Source: Caulobacter sp. S45 (GTDB lineage: Bacteria > Pseudomonadota > Alphaproteobacteria > Caulobacterales > Caulobacteraceae). From it: a stretch of 64,000 nt of DNA. The first letter of the stretch is position 1. Every line of letters begins with the position of its first letter. Shown here piece by piece: positions 26,080 to 35,709 of the stretch. Location: the NCBI RefSeq assembly GCF_009765965.1, contig NZ_LMUL01000014.1, positions 582,815 to 646,814 on the forward strand, in the 5' to 3' direction. The notes under the pieces are model-generated. The model saw only the letters and a program-made list of their open reading frames with translations, made no database searches and had not been told where the DNA came from. The position numbers were made by a program, and so were the translations under genes.

Positions 26080-27351
26080 ATGACCGAAAGAAGAGGCCTC
26101 GCCTGGGCGCATATCAGCCAGTTCGCGGCTGGCGGCGCATGCCTCCTGATCGCGATGTCGGGCGCGACCGCCAACGCCGCGCCGGCTCCGACGCATTGGG
26201 TCGGCTCGTGGGCCGCCTCGCAGCAAGTCCCGGAAGATCAGAATGCGCTCGCCCCTCAGGACCTGGAAGACGCCACCCTGCGCCAGGTCGTTCACCTCTC
26301 GATAGGCGGCCCAAAGGTGCGCGTGCGGGTATCCAATGCGTTTGGAACCACGCCCCTCCACCTCACCTCGGTCCACGTGGCCCGCGCGCTTGCTCCAGGT
26401 ACGGCGGCCATCGACGCAGCCTCGGATCACCCCCTAACCTTCAGCGGGTCGACCGATGTCACCTTGCCGGCCGGTGCGGAATACTGGTCCGACCCCGTTG
26501 TGATGGCCCTCCCGGCCCAAGCCAATCTGACGGTCAGCCTGCATATCGACACCGCGCCCGCTCGCCAGACCAGCCACCCCGGATCGCGAGCGACCTCCTA
26601 CCTCGTCCACGGAGACCAGGTCTCGGCCCCCGATCTCCCCGACGCGCGCAAGATCGAGCACTGGTTCCAGCTCTCCGGCGTGGACGTCGCCGCCGGATCG
26701 GGCGCTTCATCCGTCGTGACACTGGGCGACTCAATCACCGATGGCCATGGCGCCACCACCAACGGAAACGACCGCTGGCCCGACGTGCTGGCGCATCGGC
26801 TGCAGGTCTCGGCCGCCACGCGAGGGGTCGGGGTGCTGAACGCAGGCATCGGCGGCAATCGGATGCTGCTGGACGGGCTGGGTCCCAACGCCATGGCTCG
26901 GCTCGACCGCGACGTGCTGGTCCAGAGCGGCGTGCGCAGCCTGATCCTGCTGGAAGGCGTCAACGATCTAGGCACACTGACCCGTGAAGCGCCCGCGAAC
27001 GCCCAAGCCCACGACGCCCTGGTGGAGCACATCCTGGCCGCCTACGCCCAGATCGTCGCACAGGCCCGATCCCATGGGATACGCGCCATCGGCGCCACCA
27101 TCCTGCCGTTCGGAGGCTCGGCCTACTACCACCCCGACGCCGCCAACGAGGCCGACCGGCGGCGGGTCAACGCCTGGATTCGCGCGCCCGGCCATTTCGA
27201 CGCTGTGATCGACTTCGACGCGATGGCGCGCGACCCTGCGCAACCGGATCGCCTCCGAACTGGCTACGACTCCGGCGATCATCTGCACCCTTCCGCCGTC
27301 GGCTATCGGGCCATGGCCGACGCTATCCGTTTGTCCCTGTTCGCGAGGTGA
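26080..27351 (+). CDS. Secreted SGNH/GDSL hydrolase
   Basis: The 423-residue product starts at ATG 26080 after GGGGACGAG, with a signal peptide ending ATANAAP. A beta-rich domain of about 170 residues (VRVRVSNAFGTTPLHLTSVH) precedes the SGNH domain. That domain contains VVTLGDSITDG (block I Ser), GIGGNR (block III Asn), LLEGVNDLG and the terminal Asp-His in SGDHLHPSAVGY. Secreted members deacylate sugars, polysaccharides or lipids. The polysaccharide deacetylase gene starts 4 bases after its stop, so the two form an operon that probably removes acyl groups from an extracellular carbohydrate (inference). Confidence 0.9.
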   Translation: MTERRGLAWAHISQFAAGGACLLIAMSGATANAAPAPTHWVGSWAASQQVPEDQNALAPQDLEDATLRQVVHLSIGGPKVRVRVSNAFGTTPLHLTSVHVARALAPGTAAIDAASDHPLTFSGSTDVTLPAGAEYWSDPVVMALPAQANLTVSLHIDTAPARQTSHPGSRATSYLVHGDQVSAPDLPDARKIEHWFQLSGVDVAAGSGASSVVTLGDSITDGHGATTNGNDRWPDVLAHRLQVSAATRGVGVLNAGIGGNRMLLDGLGPNAMARLDRDVLVQSGVRSLILLEGVNDLGTLTREAPANAQAHDALVEHILAAYAQIVAQARSHGIRAIGATILPFGGSAYYHPDAANEADRRRVNAWIRAPGHFDAVIDFDAMARDPAQPDRLRTGYDSGDHLHPSAVGYRAMADAIRLSLFAR

Positions 27352-27355
27352 GCTC

Positions 27356-28282
27356 ATGACGCGTTCGATCGGCCTAAGAGGGCTGGCGTTCGGGTTCGCC
27401 ATGCTCGGCCTGCTGGCGACGTCGGCCCGCGCGCAGGAGATCGCCTTCACCTTCGACGATCTGCCGGCCCATGCCGCGCTTCCCGCCGGCCAGATACGGC
27501 TGGAGATCGCCCAGAGCCTCCTCGCCACCCTGAAGGCGCAAGGCCTGCCGCCGGTCTACGGCTTCGTCAACGGCGTGCGCGAAGTGGAGGAGCCGGCCTC
27601 CCGCTCGGTCCTGCCGGCGTGGCGCGCAGCAGGCTTTCCGCTCGGCGACCACAGCTGGTCGCACATGAACCTGAACACCCATACGCTGGAGGCGTTCGAG
27701 GCCGACGTCCTGAAGAACCGGTCGGTGCTGGAACGGGAAATGCCCGGCCAGGACTGGCGCTGGTTCCGCTTCCCCTTCCTCAGCCAAGGCGACACGCCGG
27801 AGAAGCGCGCCGGCGTGCGCGCCTTCCTGGCCAGCCAGGGATACCGCATCGCCCAGGTCACGATGAGTTTCAGCGACTACGCCTTCAATGATCCCTATGC
27901 GCGCTGCGTGGCCAAGGGCGATACGGTGGCCATCGCGGGGTTAGAGCACGACTACCTGACGGCCGCGGTCGAAAGTATCGGCTACTACAGGGGCATGTCC
28001 CAGACCCTGTTCGGGCGTGACATTCCCTACGTGTTGCTGATGCATGCCGGGGCGTTCGACGCCCGGATGCTGCCGCGCCTGCTGGAGCTGTACAGGTCGC
28101 GCGGCTTTCAGTTCGTGACCCTACCGCAGGCGGAGCGCGATCCCTTCTACCGGATCGACCTGGACCTGACCGCCCCGCCGGGGCCCGATACGCTCGAGGA
28201 CGCCATGAGGGCCAGAGGCTTGGCCGTGCCGCCACGTCCGGACGCGACCATCTTCGCCGGCTTGGACAAGGTCTGCCGCTAA
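27356..28282 (+). CDS. Secreted polysaccharide deacetylase (CE4/NodB-like)
   Basis: The 308-residue product has a signal peptide ending TSARAQE. NodB-like motif 1 is FTFDDLPAH with the catalytic Asp pair, and motif 2 is GDHSWSHMNL, the zinc-binding HxxxH equivalent. Motif 3 resembles FRFPFLSQGD, and a later MHAGAF corresponds to the final His region. The enzyme should remove N- or O-acetyl groups from a glycan in the periplasm or outside. It is tightly linked to the preceding GDSL hydrolase and ends 4 bases before the convergent SDR gene. Confidence 0.9.
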   Translation: MTRSIGLRGLAFGFAMLGLLATSARAQEIAFTFDDLPAHAALPAGQIRLEIAQSLLATLKAQGLPPVYGFVNGVREVEEPASRSVLPAWRAAGFPLGDHSWSHMNLNTHTLEAFEADVLKNRSVLEREMPGQDWRWFRFPFLSQGDTPEKRAGVRAFLASQGYRIAQVTMSFSDYAFNDPYARCVAKGDTVAIAGLEHDYLTAAVESIGYYRGMSQTLFGRDIPYVLLMHAGAFDARMLPRLLELYRSRGFQFVTLPQAERDPFYRIDLDLTAPPGPDTLEDAMRARGLAVPPRPDATIFAGLDKVCR

Positions 28283-28286
28283 AGCC

Positions 28287-29045
28287 TTAGTGCACGTAGG
28301 AGCCCGCGTTGATGTCGATGGTGGCGCCGGTGGCGTGATCGGCCAGGCCGCTGGCCAGGAACACCAGGGTCGGCGCGATGTCCTTGGGCTCGGTCAGCCG
28401 GCTGAGCGCGATGTCGTTGACGGCGTAGTCCTCGCCGTACTGGTCAATGAAGTCCTGCGCCATCTCGGTGCGAGTGAACCCCGGGGCCACGATGAAGGCG
28501 GCGATCCCGTCCTTGCCATAGCCACGGGCCAGCGAGCGGGTCAGGGCCACCAGCCCCCCCTTGGACGCCGCATAGGCCAGATAGTCCGGCTGGTCGCCCC
28601 GGAAGGCGGCTCGCGAGCTGATGTTGATGATCCGGCCGCCGCCGCGTGGCTTGAAGTGGGCCACGGCCGCCCGGCACAGCAGGCCCGGCGCGGTCAGGTT
28701 CACCGCCATGGTCCGCTCCCAGTCCGAAAGCCAGGTCTGCGAATCCGGTTCGTTGGGCGAGCCCACGGCGACGCCGGCGTTGTTCACCAGCACGTCCACA
28801 TGGCCGAGACGCTCAACCGCCTCGCGCCAGAGCCGCTCGCACGCCTCGGCCTGGGCGAGGTCGGCCTGGAGCAGCACCACCTTGTCGCCGAGTTCGTTCG
28901 CGAGGGCGGAGGCCGCCGCATGGTCGGCCCGATAGTGCAGACCCACTGTCGCCCCGGCTTCAACGAAGGCGCGCACCGCGGCAGCGCCAATGCCTCGGCC
29001 GCCGCCCGTCACCAGCACCGTCTTGGAGGACAGGTCGATGTTCAT
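28287..29045 (-). CDS. Short-chain dehydrogenase/reductase, FabG-like
   Basis: The 252-residue classical SDR has VTGGGRGIGAAAV (cofactor Gly motif), LVNNAGVA, Ser in INISSRAAF, YLAYAASKGGL (catalytic YxxxK) and the C-terminal ATGATIDINAGSYV. The size and pattern fit 3-oxoacyl-ACP reductase or sugar/steroid dehydrogenase relatives. It lies outside any fab cluster, so a catabolic or secondary role is as likely as fatty-acid synthesis. A strong hairpin separates it from rpmF upstream, so it probably has its own promoter. Confidence 0.9.
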   Translation of the reverse strand: MNIDLSSKTVLVTGGGRGIGAAAVRAFVEAGATVGLHYRADHAAASALANELGDKVVLLQADLAQAEACERLWREAVERLGHVDVLVNNAGVAVGSPNEPDSQTWLSDWERTMAVNLTAPGLLCRAAVAHFKPRGGGRIINISSRAAFRGDQPDYLAYAASKGGLVALTRSLARGYGKDGIAAFIVAPGFTRTEMAQDFIDQYGEDYAVNDIALSRLTEPKDIAPTLVFLASGLADHATGATIDINAGSYVH

Positions 29046-29087
29046 GGGGTGGGCTCCGAAGATTGGAGAAGCAGCTTAGATACGACT

Positions 29088-29114
29088 GCGGCTCCCGAGG
29101 GACCCGGGAGCCGC
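29088..29114 (-). terminator. Strong hairpin terminator downstream of rpmF
   Basis: The perfect 10-base arms GCGGCTCCCG and CGGGAGCCGC have a 7-base loop, 27 bases beyond the rpmF stop. The stem is very stable, although the following bases are not U-rich on the minus strand. Confidence 0.65.
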
Positions 29115-29140
29115 GTCGCGTTCAGCAAAGACCAGGAAAC

Positions 29141-29323
29141 CTAGTCTTCCTTGATGTTGAGCACCTGACGGCCGCGATACATGCCGGTCTTCAGGTCGAT
29201 GTGGTGCGGACGGCGCATCTCGCCGGTGTCCTTGTCTTCCACGAAGCTGTTGGCTTCCAGCGCGTGGTGCGAGCGCCGCATGTTGCGCCGCGAGGGCGAG
29301 GTTTTGCGCTTGGGAACGGCCAT
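29141..29323 (-). CDS. rpmF: 50S ribosomal protein L32
   Basis: The 60-residue product begins [20 protein letters not shown], the universal L32 start, and contains the alphaproteobacterial [17 protein letters not shown]. It is a structural protein of the large ribosomal subunit near the peptidyl transferase region. The Cys-free sequence is the zinc-independent form. The gene lies alone between a small membrane-protein gene and a terminator. In many bacteria it is linked to plsX/fab genes, which is not the case here. Confidence 0.97.
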   Translation of the reverse strand: MAVPKRKTSPSRRNMRRSHHALEANSFVEDKDTGEMRRPHHIDLKTGMYRGRQVLNIKED

Positions 29324-29467
29324 GGGAAGGTCTCGTCGAAGGACAGAACGCGTCAGCGTACGGAAATAGAATCGGCGGCCGTGAAGCCGCCGTTGAACTG
29401 TGGCTTATGCCGCAAGATGTGGATCGGCGCAAGACGGCTCCGTCGCCAATGATATCGCGGGTTGGAT

Positions 29468-29749
29468 TCAGCTGCCGTGGAAGAATGCGATAGCGACGGT
29501 GAGGTAGCCGAGCAGGGTCGTTTCCAGCAGGAGCGGCATGGCGATCCAAAGGTGCCACAGAGCTTTGCCGCCCCGCCTTGCGATCACCCAGCCAACGAGG
29601 GGAATCCAGAGGGCGAACAGCAGGCAACCCGCGCCGAAGATGAAATAATTTACGCTGTGCGTCGCGTACCAGCTCTCAGCGAAGATCGCAGAGACACCGA
29701 TCAAGGCTGCGAGCCGGGACATCCAAATGGCGGATATGGACTCGCTCAC
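29468..29749 (-). CDS. Small integral membrane protein, function unknown
   Basis: The 93-residue product has about three hydrophobic segments (WMSRLAALIGVSAIFAES, FGAGCLLFALWIPLVGWVI, LLLETTLLGYLTVAIAF). A Gly/Lys loop (ARRGGKALWH) lies between the second and third. No family was recognised. It starts 19 bases after the pyrG stop on the same strand, so it is probably translated from the pyrG transcript. The coding frame has normal GC3 bias, supporting a real gene. Confidence 0.6.
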   Translation of the reverse strand: MSESISAIWMSRLAALIGVSAIFAESWYATHSVNYFIFGAGCLLFALWIPLVGWVIARRGGKALWHLWIAMPLLLETTLLGYLTVAIAFFHGS

Positions 29750-29768
29750 CTAGCGCCGACCCGACCGC

Positions 29769-31409
<1,641 letters not shown>

Positions 31410-31447
31410 TCAGCTTACCGCTGATTCGCGGTCGCCGGACATCTTCC

Positions 31448-32011
31448 TCACTTCGGCGCGCTTTGTCCGTTCGAGGAAGGGGTCTGCGCAGGCTTGGGCG
31501 CGGCGGCGTTGGGCGCAGTCGTGGGCGTGGTCTGCGGCGCGGGCTGATAGCCGAGTTGGCTGGCGGCGTCGCCACGGGTTCCGGCGCCGGATGTCGAAGT
31601 CGGCGGCGAGACGGCGGCGCCAGCGGTTGCCGGAGCCGTGTGCACTTCGGGACGCGGCGCGTCGAACTGCGAAGCCGGCGGGGGAGCGGCAGCTCCGGGC
31701 GCAGGCGCAGGCCGGATCGCATGATTGAGCGCGTCCGGGCTCAGCCCCTCGACCTTCAGCCGGTCGACCACCGAGGCGCCGCTATGGATGTGGCCGGTCA
31801 GGATGGTCAGCAGGAGGCAGAGCACGAAGAAGGCCGCCGCCAGGATGCCGGTGGTGCGCGTGAGCAGATCGCCCGCGCCACGCGCGGACATGAAACCGGA
31901 GGGACCGCCGCCCATGCCGAGCGCCCCACCTTCGGATCGCTGAAGCAGGATCACAGTGGTCAGGGCGATGCAGATAAGCACCAGCAATACGAGGAGAAAG
32001 CCGAGCAGCAT
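31448..32011 (-). CDS. secG: Preprotein translocase subunit SecG with long Pro/Ala-rich tail
   Basis: The 187-residue product from ATG 32011 begins MLLGFLLVLLVLICIALTTV, with the SecG signature VILLQRSEGGALGMGGG and TRTTGILAAAFFVLCLLL as second membrane helix. The remaining 110 residues are a Pro/Ala/Thr-rich low-complexity tail ending SNGQSAPK, far longer than the E. coli protein (about 110 residues in total), as is usual in alphaproteobacteria. It assists SecYE in protein export. It is followed by pyrG and is divergent from the YceI gene. Confidence 0.95.
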   Translation of the reverse strand: MLLGFLLVLLVLICIALTTVILLQRSEGGALGMGGGPSGFMSARGAGDLLTRTTGILAAAFFVLCLLLTILTGHIHSGASVVDRLKVEGLSPDALNHAIRPAPAPGAAAPPPASQFDAPRPEVHTAPATAGAAVSPPTSTSGAGTRGDAASQLGYQPAPQTTPTTAPNAAAPKPAQTPSSNGQSAPK

Positions 32012-32226
32012 GGCGTGAAGCGCGATCCACGATGAAGGAGAACGACAGATGCGGCGTGGGGCGCCGCAGATCAAGCGCGCCCTGTAACACCGACCGCCGC
32101 AGGGCGCCAGAGCGAGGGGACGAAAGAGCCGACGGCCAACTGCAACGCCGTGGGTTGCAGCCGGTTCGGCCGCGCGCTCTATACGGATCGTCGCCGCCGC
32201 GGCCACCGTCCATGAAGAGACAACCC

Positions 32227-32847
32227 ATGAGCCACCATAAGCCCCTAGCCGTCCTGAGCGCCCTGGCCCTGCTGACGCTCGCCTCCGCCACCCAGGCCGG
32301 TCCCGCCAATCCCGATCCCGCCGCGGTCAAGGGCGGCTCCTATGTCATCGAGCCTCATCACACCCGGGTCCTGTTCAGCGTGTCGCACATGGGTTTCACC
32401 ACCTGGTACGGCGATTTCGCCGGAGCCAGCGGCAAGCTGACGCTCGACGCCGCCCATCCCGAGGCCAGCCAACTCCAGGTCAGCATTCCGACCGCCAGCG
32501 TCAGCACCACCAATGCGACGCTCGACGGCGAACTGAAGAGCGGGGACTGGTTCGATGCAGCCAAGTACCCGACCATCACCTTCAACTCGACCTCGGTGCG
32601 GCCGACGGGCGCGGGTGAAGCCGATGTGAGCGGGGACCTGACCTTCCATGGCGTCACCAAGCCGGTGTCGCTGCACGTCCACTTCAACGGCGCCGGACGC
32701 AACCCGATCGGGATCTCCTACATCGCCGGCTTCGAGGTGTCGGGCCATCTCAAGCGCAGCGACTTCGGCGTGACCAAGTACGCCGGCGTGATCGGCGACG
32801 ACGTGACCCTGATCGTCAGCGCCGCGTTCGAACGCAAGGGCGGCTGA
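32227..32847 (+). CDS. YceI-family periplasmic protein
   Basis: The 206-residue product has a signal peptide (SALALLTLASATQAGP). The YceI lipocalin-like barrel begins GSYVIEPHHTRVLFSVSHMG and continues with LKSGDWFDAAKYPTITFNST, GDLTFHGVTKPVSL and GFEVSGHLKRSDFGV, all family hallmarks. YceI proteins bind isoprenoid chains such as polyprenyl quinones in the periplasm. An ATG 15 bases upstream (32212) is an alternative start. The gene is convergent with tpiA, with a shared hairpin between them. Confidence 0.93.
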   Translation: MSHHKPLAVLSALALLTLASATQAGPANPDPAAVKGGSYVIEPHHTRVLFSVSHMGFTTWYGDFAGASGKLTLDAAHPEASQLQVSIPTASVSTTNATLDGELKSGDWFDAAKYPTITFNSTSVRPTGAGEADVSGDLTFHGVTKPVSLHVHFNGAGRNPIGISYIAGFEVSGHLKRSDFGVTKYAGVIGDDVTLIVSAAFERKGG

Positions 32848-32870
32848 GACCAGCCAGCCAACCCCGCCAG

Positions 32871-32910
32871 CGATCGTGCGCGCCGCTAATTCAGGTCGCG
32901 CGCACGATCG
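32871..32910. terminator. Bidirectional hairpin between yceI and tpiA
   Basis: Perfect 13-base arms CGATCGTGCGCGC (32871-32883) and GCGCGCACGATCG (32898-32910) are separated by 14 bases. The right arm lies inside the last codons of tpiA, so the stem includes its stop region. The position between convergent genes fits a two-way terminator. Confidence 0.6.
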
Positions 32911-33640
32911 GCAGGAAGTCCTTGGCCTTGAGCGAGGCGCCGCCGACCAGGGCGCCGTCCACGCCGGGCACGGCCATCAGTTCCGCCGCGTTGCCGGGCT
33001 TGACCGACCCGCCATAGAGCACCGGCGTCGTGTTCGCCGCTCCGAAGCCTTCCGCCAGGAGGCGATGGATGAGGCCGTGCACCTCCTCCACCTGCGCCAG
33101 GGTCGGCGTCTGGCCGCTGCCGATGGCCCAGACCGGCTCATAGGCCACCGCGAACGGCTTTCCGGCCAATTCCTTCGGCAAGGACGCGCGCACCTGCGCT
33201 TCGATCACGGCCAGGGCGTCGCCCGCCTCGCGCTCCTCCAGGGTTTCGCCGACGCAGACGATGGGCTCCAGCCCCGCCCGCAGCGCAGCCGAAACCTTGG
33301 CGGCGATGTCCTGGTCGCTCTCGCGGTGATTGGTCCGCCGTTCGGAGTGGCCGAGGATGACCATGCTGGCCCCGGCCTCGTGCAGCATCTCGGCGCTGAG
33401 ATCGCCAGTGTGGGCGCCGCAGACCTCCACATGGCAGTCCTGGGCGCCGACCGCCACCGGGCCCCCGGCCAGGGCCTCGGCCATGCGATGGATCAAGACG
33501 GCGGGTGGAAACAACGCGACGCGGCAGTTGGCCGGTTGCGCGCTCAAAGATTCCGACAGCGCCTTCGCTTCGTGCAGGGCGGAGGACGCGCCGTTCATCT
33601 TCCAGTTTCCGGCGACGAGTTTTCGCGGCGTCTCGTTCAA
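32891..33640 (-). CDS. tpiA: Triosephosphate isomerase
   Basis: The 249-residue product has the catalytic Lys in VAGNWKMNG, His in VILGHSERR and Glu in VAYEPVWAIGSG, and the phosphate loop VLYGGSVKPGNA. It interconverts dihydroxyacetone phosphate and glyceraldehyde 3-phosphate in glycolysis. The start is TTG at 33640, which places the conserved N-terminal strand correctly; no ATG is available nearby. It is divergent from the PpiD-like gene, sharing a 167-base promoter region. Its stop region is part of a stable hairpin. Confidence 0.98.
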   Translation of the reverse strand: MNETPRKLVAGNWKMNGASSALHEAKALSESLSAQPANCRVALFPPAVLIHRMAEALAGGPVAVGAQDCHVEVCGAHTGDLSAEMLHEAGASMVILGHSERRTNHRESDQDIAAKVSAALRAGLEPIVCVGETLEEREAGDALAVIEAQVRASLPKELAGKPFAVAYEPVWAIGSGQTPTLAQVEEVHGLIHRLLAEGFGAANTTPVLYGGSVKPGNAAELMAVPGVDGALVGGASLKAKDFLPIVRAT

Positions 33641-33807
33641 ATCCAGGGTCTCGCGGCGGTTGACGGGGGTCGGCGTTGGGGCCGGTCAAGTGCTGCTAAG
33701 CCATGGCGAGGCTGCTGTCACGCTGACGCGGCGAGACGACCGACCTTGCTCCAGCCCGCACCCCTCCCCTATAGGGCGGGTTCGGTCTTCGAAGGTTCCA
33801 AGCTCCA

Positions 33808-35709
33808 ATGCTGTCTCAGTTTCGCGCGCTGGCCAAATCGCCTGTCGCCAAGGTGCTGATCTTTCTCGTGATGGCGAGCGTCCTGGCGACCTTCGCGCTG
33901 CGAGGCGTCAACAGCGTCGTGCAGGGCGATAACGTGATCCAGGCGGGCTCGCGCAGCGTCAGCAGCGCCCGCTTCAAGCAGATGTTCGACGACGAACTGA
34001 AGCAGTACAATCAGCAATCCGGCCAAACCATCACGGCCCAGGACGCCCTTGCCCACGGCGTCGATCGCCAGGTCGCCGATTCGATCGCCGCCGACGAAGC
34101 CTTTGCCGAATTCCTCACCCGCTCGGGCGTCCGTCCCTCGGACAAGCTGATCGTCGACGAAATCCGCAAGGCGCCGCGCTTCTTCAACGCCGTCAGCGGG
34201 CGCTTCGACCGCCAGGCCTATGAACAGTTCGTCCAGCAGATCGGCATGACCGACGCGGAGTTCGAAGGCGTGCTGCGCGACCAGCTCGCCCAGACCCAGT
34301 TCGTCTCGGGCGTCGCCGCCGGGATGCGGGCGCCGCTGCTCTATTCGGCGCTGCAGGCCGCCTACACCGCCGAGGGCCGGACCTTCTCCTACTTCGTGCT
34401 GGGGCCGAACGCGGTTCCCCTGCCCGCCCAGCCGACCGACGTCCAGCTCAACACCTTCATCAAACAGAACGCCCAGGCCCTCGCCCGGCCGGAGGCGCGC
34501 GTCTTCACCCTGGTGCGCTTCAGCACGGCCCAACAGGTGCTCAAGACCACCGCCGACCCCGCGGCGGTGCAGAAGCGGTTCGACTTCGAGAAGGACAGCC
34601 TGTCCACGCCGGAGAAGCGGACCGTGATCGAGATTCCCGTGCATGACGCCGCTTCGGCCGGCGCCGTAGCCGCCCGGCTGAAGAAGGGCGAAGACGCGAC
34701 GCTGATCGCCAAGAGCCTGAACGTCCAGCCGCTGAACTACAACGACAGCCCCAAGACCGCGATCGCCGACCGTAAGATCGCCGACGTCGCCTTCGCCATG
34801 GCCGACGGAGACGTGAAGGGCCCGGTTCAGGGCGATCTGGGGCTGGCGGTGCTGAAGCTGGTCAAGACCACGCCCGGCCATAACGCCACGCTGGAGGAGC
34901 AGCGCGCCAAGCTCGAAGCCGAGGTGAAGCACGACGCCGCCCAGGCCACGATCGACAAGCAGGTGCAGAAGTACGAGGACACCCGCTCGGGCGGCTCCAC
35001 CATGCTCCAAGCCGCCAAGGCTTTAGGCGTGGAGACGGCGACCCTGCCCGGCGTCACCGCCCAGGGCATGAGCCTGACGGCCCAGCCCCAGCGCATCCCC
35101 CTGCCGCCCAAGCTGCTGCAGGCGGGCTTCGCACTGGCCGCCGGCGCGGACACCGACCTGGTCGACCTCGGCCAGGGCGAATACGCCGCCCTGCACCTGG
35201 AAAAGATCGTCCCGCCCGCGCCTCCGCCGCTCGACGAAATCCGGCCGATGCTCACCCGCTATTACATGCAGCGCGACCTGACGACCCGCCTCCAAGCCAA
35301 GGCCGACGCCATCGTCGCCCAGGTGAAGAAGGGCCAGACCATGGAAGCGGCCGCGGCCGGCGCCGGCGCGACGCTGGGCCATGGCGTGGGCGTGCAGCGC
35401 CAGGCGGCAGGTCAGACCTTCAGCAACGAGCTGCTCTCGCGCGTCTTCCAGGCCAAGCCCGGCGAAGTGGTTTCTGGTCCCGACGTCAAGAAGGTCGGCG
35501 TGCTCGTCGCCAAGGTGCAGGGCCCGGTGGCGGCGTCCGGCAAGGACGTCTCCCAGAGCGCCGCCAACCTGCGTCGCGGAGCCAGCCAGAGCGTGGTCCA
35601 GGACCTGGCCGCCGCCCTGCGCACCGCCGCCCGCGACATCGTCAAGCCGAAGATCGACTACAAGCGCGCCCGCGCCGCGCTTGGGGGCGCGCCGAGCCAG
35701 GGGCAGTGA
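33808..35709 (+). CDS. PpiD/SurA-like membrane-anchored peptidylprolyl isomerase
   Basis: The 633-residue product begins MLSQFRALAKSPVAKVLIFL with one N-terminal membrane anchor. A SurA_N-type chaperone domain follows (GVDRQVADSIAADEAFAEFL, then GRFDRQAYEQFVQQIGMT), then a parvulin-like PPIase segment in the middle (GDVKGPVQGDLGLAVLKLV) and a helical C-terminal part. The topology, with a periplasmic chaperone anchored in the inner membrane, matches PpiD, which helps proteins leaving the Sec translocon. The parvulin active site is not strongly conserved, also typical of PpiD. trpE starts with GTG immediately after its TGA, implying co-transcription. Confidence 0.9.
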   Translation: MLSQFRALAKSPVAKVLIFLVMASVLATFALRGVNSVVQGDNVIQAGSRSVSSARFKQMFDDELKQYNQQSGQTITAQDALAHGVDRQVADSIAADEAFAEFLTRSGVRPSDKLIVDEIRKAPRFFNAVSGRFDRQAYEQFVQQIGMTDAEFEGVLRDQLAQTQFVSGVAAGMRAPLLYSALQAAYTAEGRTFSYFVLGPNAVPLPAQPTDVQLNTFIKQNAQALARPEARVFTLVRFSTAQQVLKTTADPAAVQKRFDFEKDSLSTPEKRTVIEIPVHDAASAGAVAARLKKGEDATLIAKSLNVQPLNYNDSPKTAIADRKIADVAFAMADGDVKGPVQGDLGLAVLKLVKTTPGHNATLEEQRAKLEAEVKHDAAQATIDKQVQKYEDTRSGGSTMLQAAKALGVETATLPGVTAQGMSLTAQPQRIPLPPKLLQAGFALAAGADTDLVDLGQGEYAALHLEKIVPPAPPPLDEIRPMLTRYYMQRDLTTRLQAKADAIVAQVKKGQTMEAAAAGAGATLGHGVGVQRQAAGQTFSNELLSRVFQAKPGEVVSGPDVKKVGVLVAKVQGPVAASGKDVSQSAANLRRGASQSVVQDLAAALRTAARDIVKPKIDYKRARAALGGAPSQGQ

